Of a stretch of DNA of 6,867 nucleotides, positions 6,400 through 6,867 are shown piece by piece. The stretch's first letter is position 1. Every line of letters starts with the position of its first letter. The notes beneath the pieces are model-generated. The model saw only the letters and a program-made list of their open reading frames with translations. It was not told the DNA's origin and did no database searches. Source of the DNA: Bacteroidota bacterium (GTDB taxonomy: Bacteria > Bacteroidota > Ignavibacteria > Ignavibacteriales > Melioribacteraceae); assembly GCA_021786655.1 (NCBI GenBank), contig JAJYMU010000006.1:1-6867 (forward strand), read 5' to 3'. Both the position numbers and the translations under genes were made by a program.

Positions 6400-6867
6400 A
6401 TGCAACTAGCTTTAGGTCTTATTGAAACTAAAGGCTTAATCGGAGCGATTGAAGCTGCTGATGCAATGGTTAAAGCCGCCAATGTGAAGCTGGTGAGTAA
6501 AGAAAAAATCACCGCAGCTTTGGTTACGGTAAAAATTATCGGCGAAGTAGCGGCTGTTAAATCAGCCGTTGACGCCGGTTCCGCCGCAGCTCAACGCGTA
6601 GGCCAGCTAGTTTCAGCGCATGTTATACCGCGTCCCGATGATCAGCTTGAAGAAATAATTTACTACTCTTCACTTCAGCCTGTAGCCGAAACAAAAGAAA
6701 TTAAAAAAGAAAAACCTCGAGAAAAAAAGTTAACTGAAAGAGAAACTTTGTTCGGAGAAATTGCGGAGCCGGAACCAAAAACTGCTGTTAGAAAACCCAA
6801 ACCAAAAGTTTCTGCTGAAAAACCGGCAGCCGTTTCAAAGCTGGATTCTTTAAGAGAAGAAGCGATT
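6400..6867 (+). CDS. BMC-H shell protein with C-terminal extension (partial, runs off the window)
   Basis: From ATG 6400 the frame is open for 156 codons to the window end. Residues 1-87 are a BMC domain closely related to the neighbour, sharing long runs such as GAIEAADAMVKAA and AAAQRVG, with edge residues K25 and R78. The pore loop differs: ITAAL (37-41) replaces IGGGY, removing the flexible pore glycines. After IIYYSSLQ a 60-residue tail begins, rich in Lys, Glu and Pro (KKEKPREKK, EPEPK, RKPKPK) and likely disordered. It then turns to a more helical SKLDSLREEAI at the edge. BMC-H proteins with C-terminal additions include EutK, which has a nucleic-acid-binding tail, and PduK. Whether this tail belongs to either cannot be judged without its end. 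Only weak Shine-Dalgarno sequence precedes the ATG, so coupling to the first shell gene is likely. Confidence 0.92.
   Translation, partial: MQLALGLIETKGLIGAIEAADAMVKAANVKLVSKEKITAALVTVKIIGEVAAVKSAVDAGSAAAQRVGQLVSAHVIPRPDDQLEEIIYYSSLQPVAETKEIKKEKPREKKLTERETLFGEIAEPEPKTAVRKPKPKVSAEKPAAVSKLDSLREEAI

Overview
The window looks like a chromosomal segment of a Bacteroidota/Ignavibacteria-type bacterium. This placement is inferred from AT-leaning coding sequence, few strong Shine-Dalgarno sequences, a 21-bp minisatellite of a kind I associate with that lineage, and a housekeeping cluster next to a bacterial microcompartment (BMC) locus. No 16S or other marker is present, so it is tentative.

There are three regions. 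(1) Positions 1-1147 hold no convincing complete gene. A possible 3' end of an upstream reading frame stops at 116. After it come a small GC hairpin, a larger stem-loop, a roughly 130-bp nested palindrome (434-563) and an 18-unit array of 21-bp repeats (624-1001). Related sequence words (about 180-195 with 401-418, and 1050-1064 with 1092-1109) lie on either side of the palindrome and array, so the block looks like an accessory or cassette-like insertion ending just before the first solid gene.

(2) Positions 1148-6018 are a compact, co-directional cluster. It encodes a CoA-disulfide-reductase-type flavoprotein, uracil phosphoribosyltransferase (upp), a 72-residue cysteine-rich GDCCVxC protein, a full-length bifunctional (p)ppGpp synthetase/hydrolase (rel) and the YqgF/RuvX nuclease-fold protein (ruvX). 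Junctions are a 4-base overlap, 38 bases, 0 bases and 16 bases, so one transcript is likely. The shared theme is general metabolism: redox balance, pyrimidine salvage, stringent response and rRNA maturation.

(3) Positions 6019-6867 carry a promoter-like sequence, a good ribosome binding site and two tandem BMC-H shell proteins. The first is a canonical PduA/EutM-type hexamer protein. The second is a paralogue with an altered pore loop and a long Lys/Glu/Pro-rich C-terminal extension that runs off the window. This is probably the start of a metabolosome operon; its enzymes and substrate lie outside the window.
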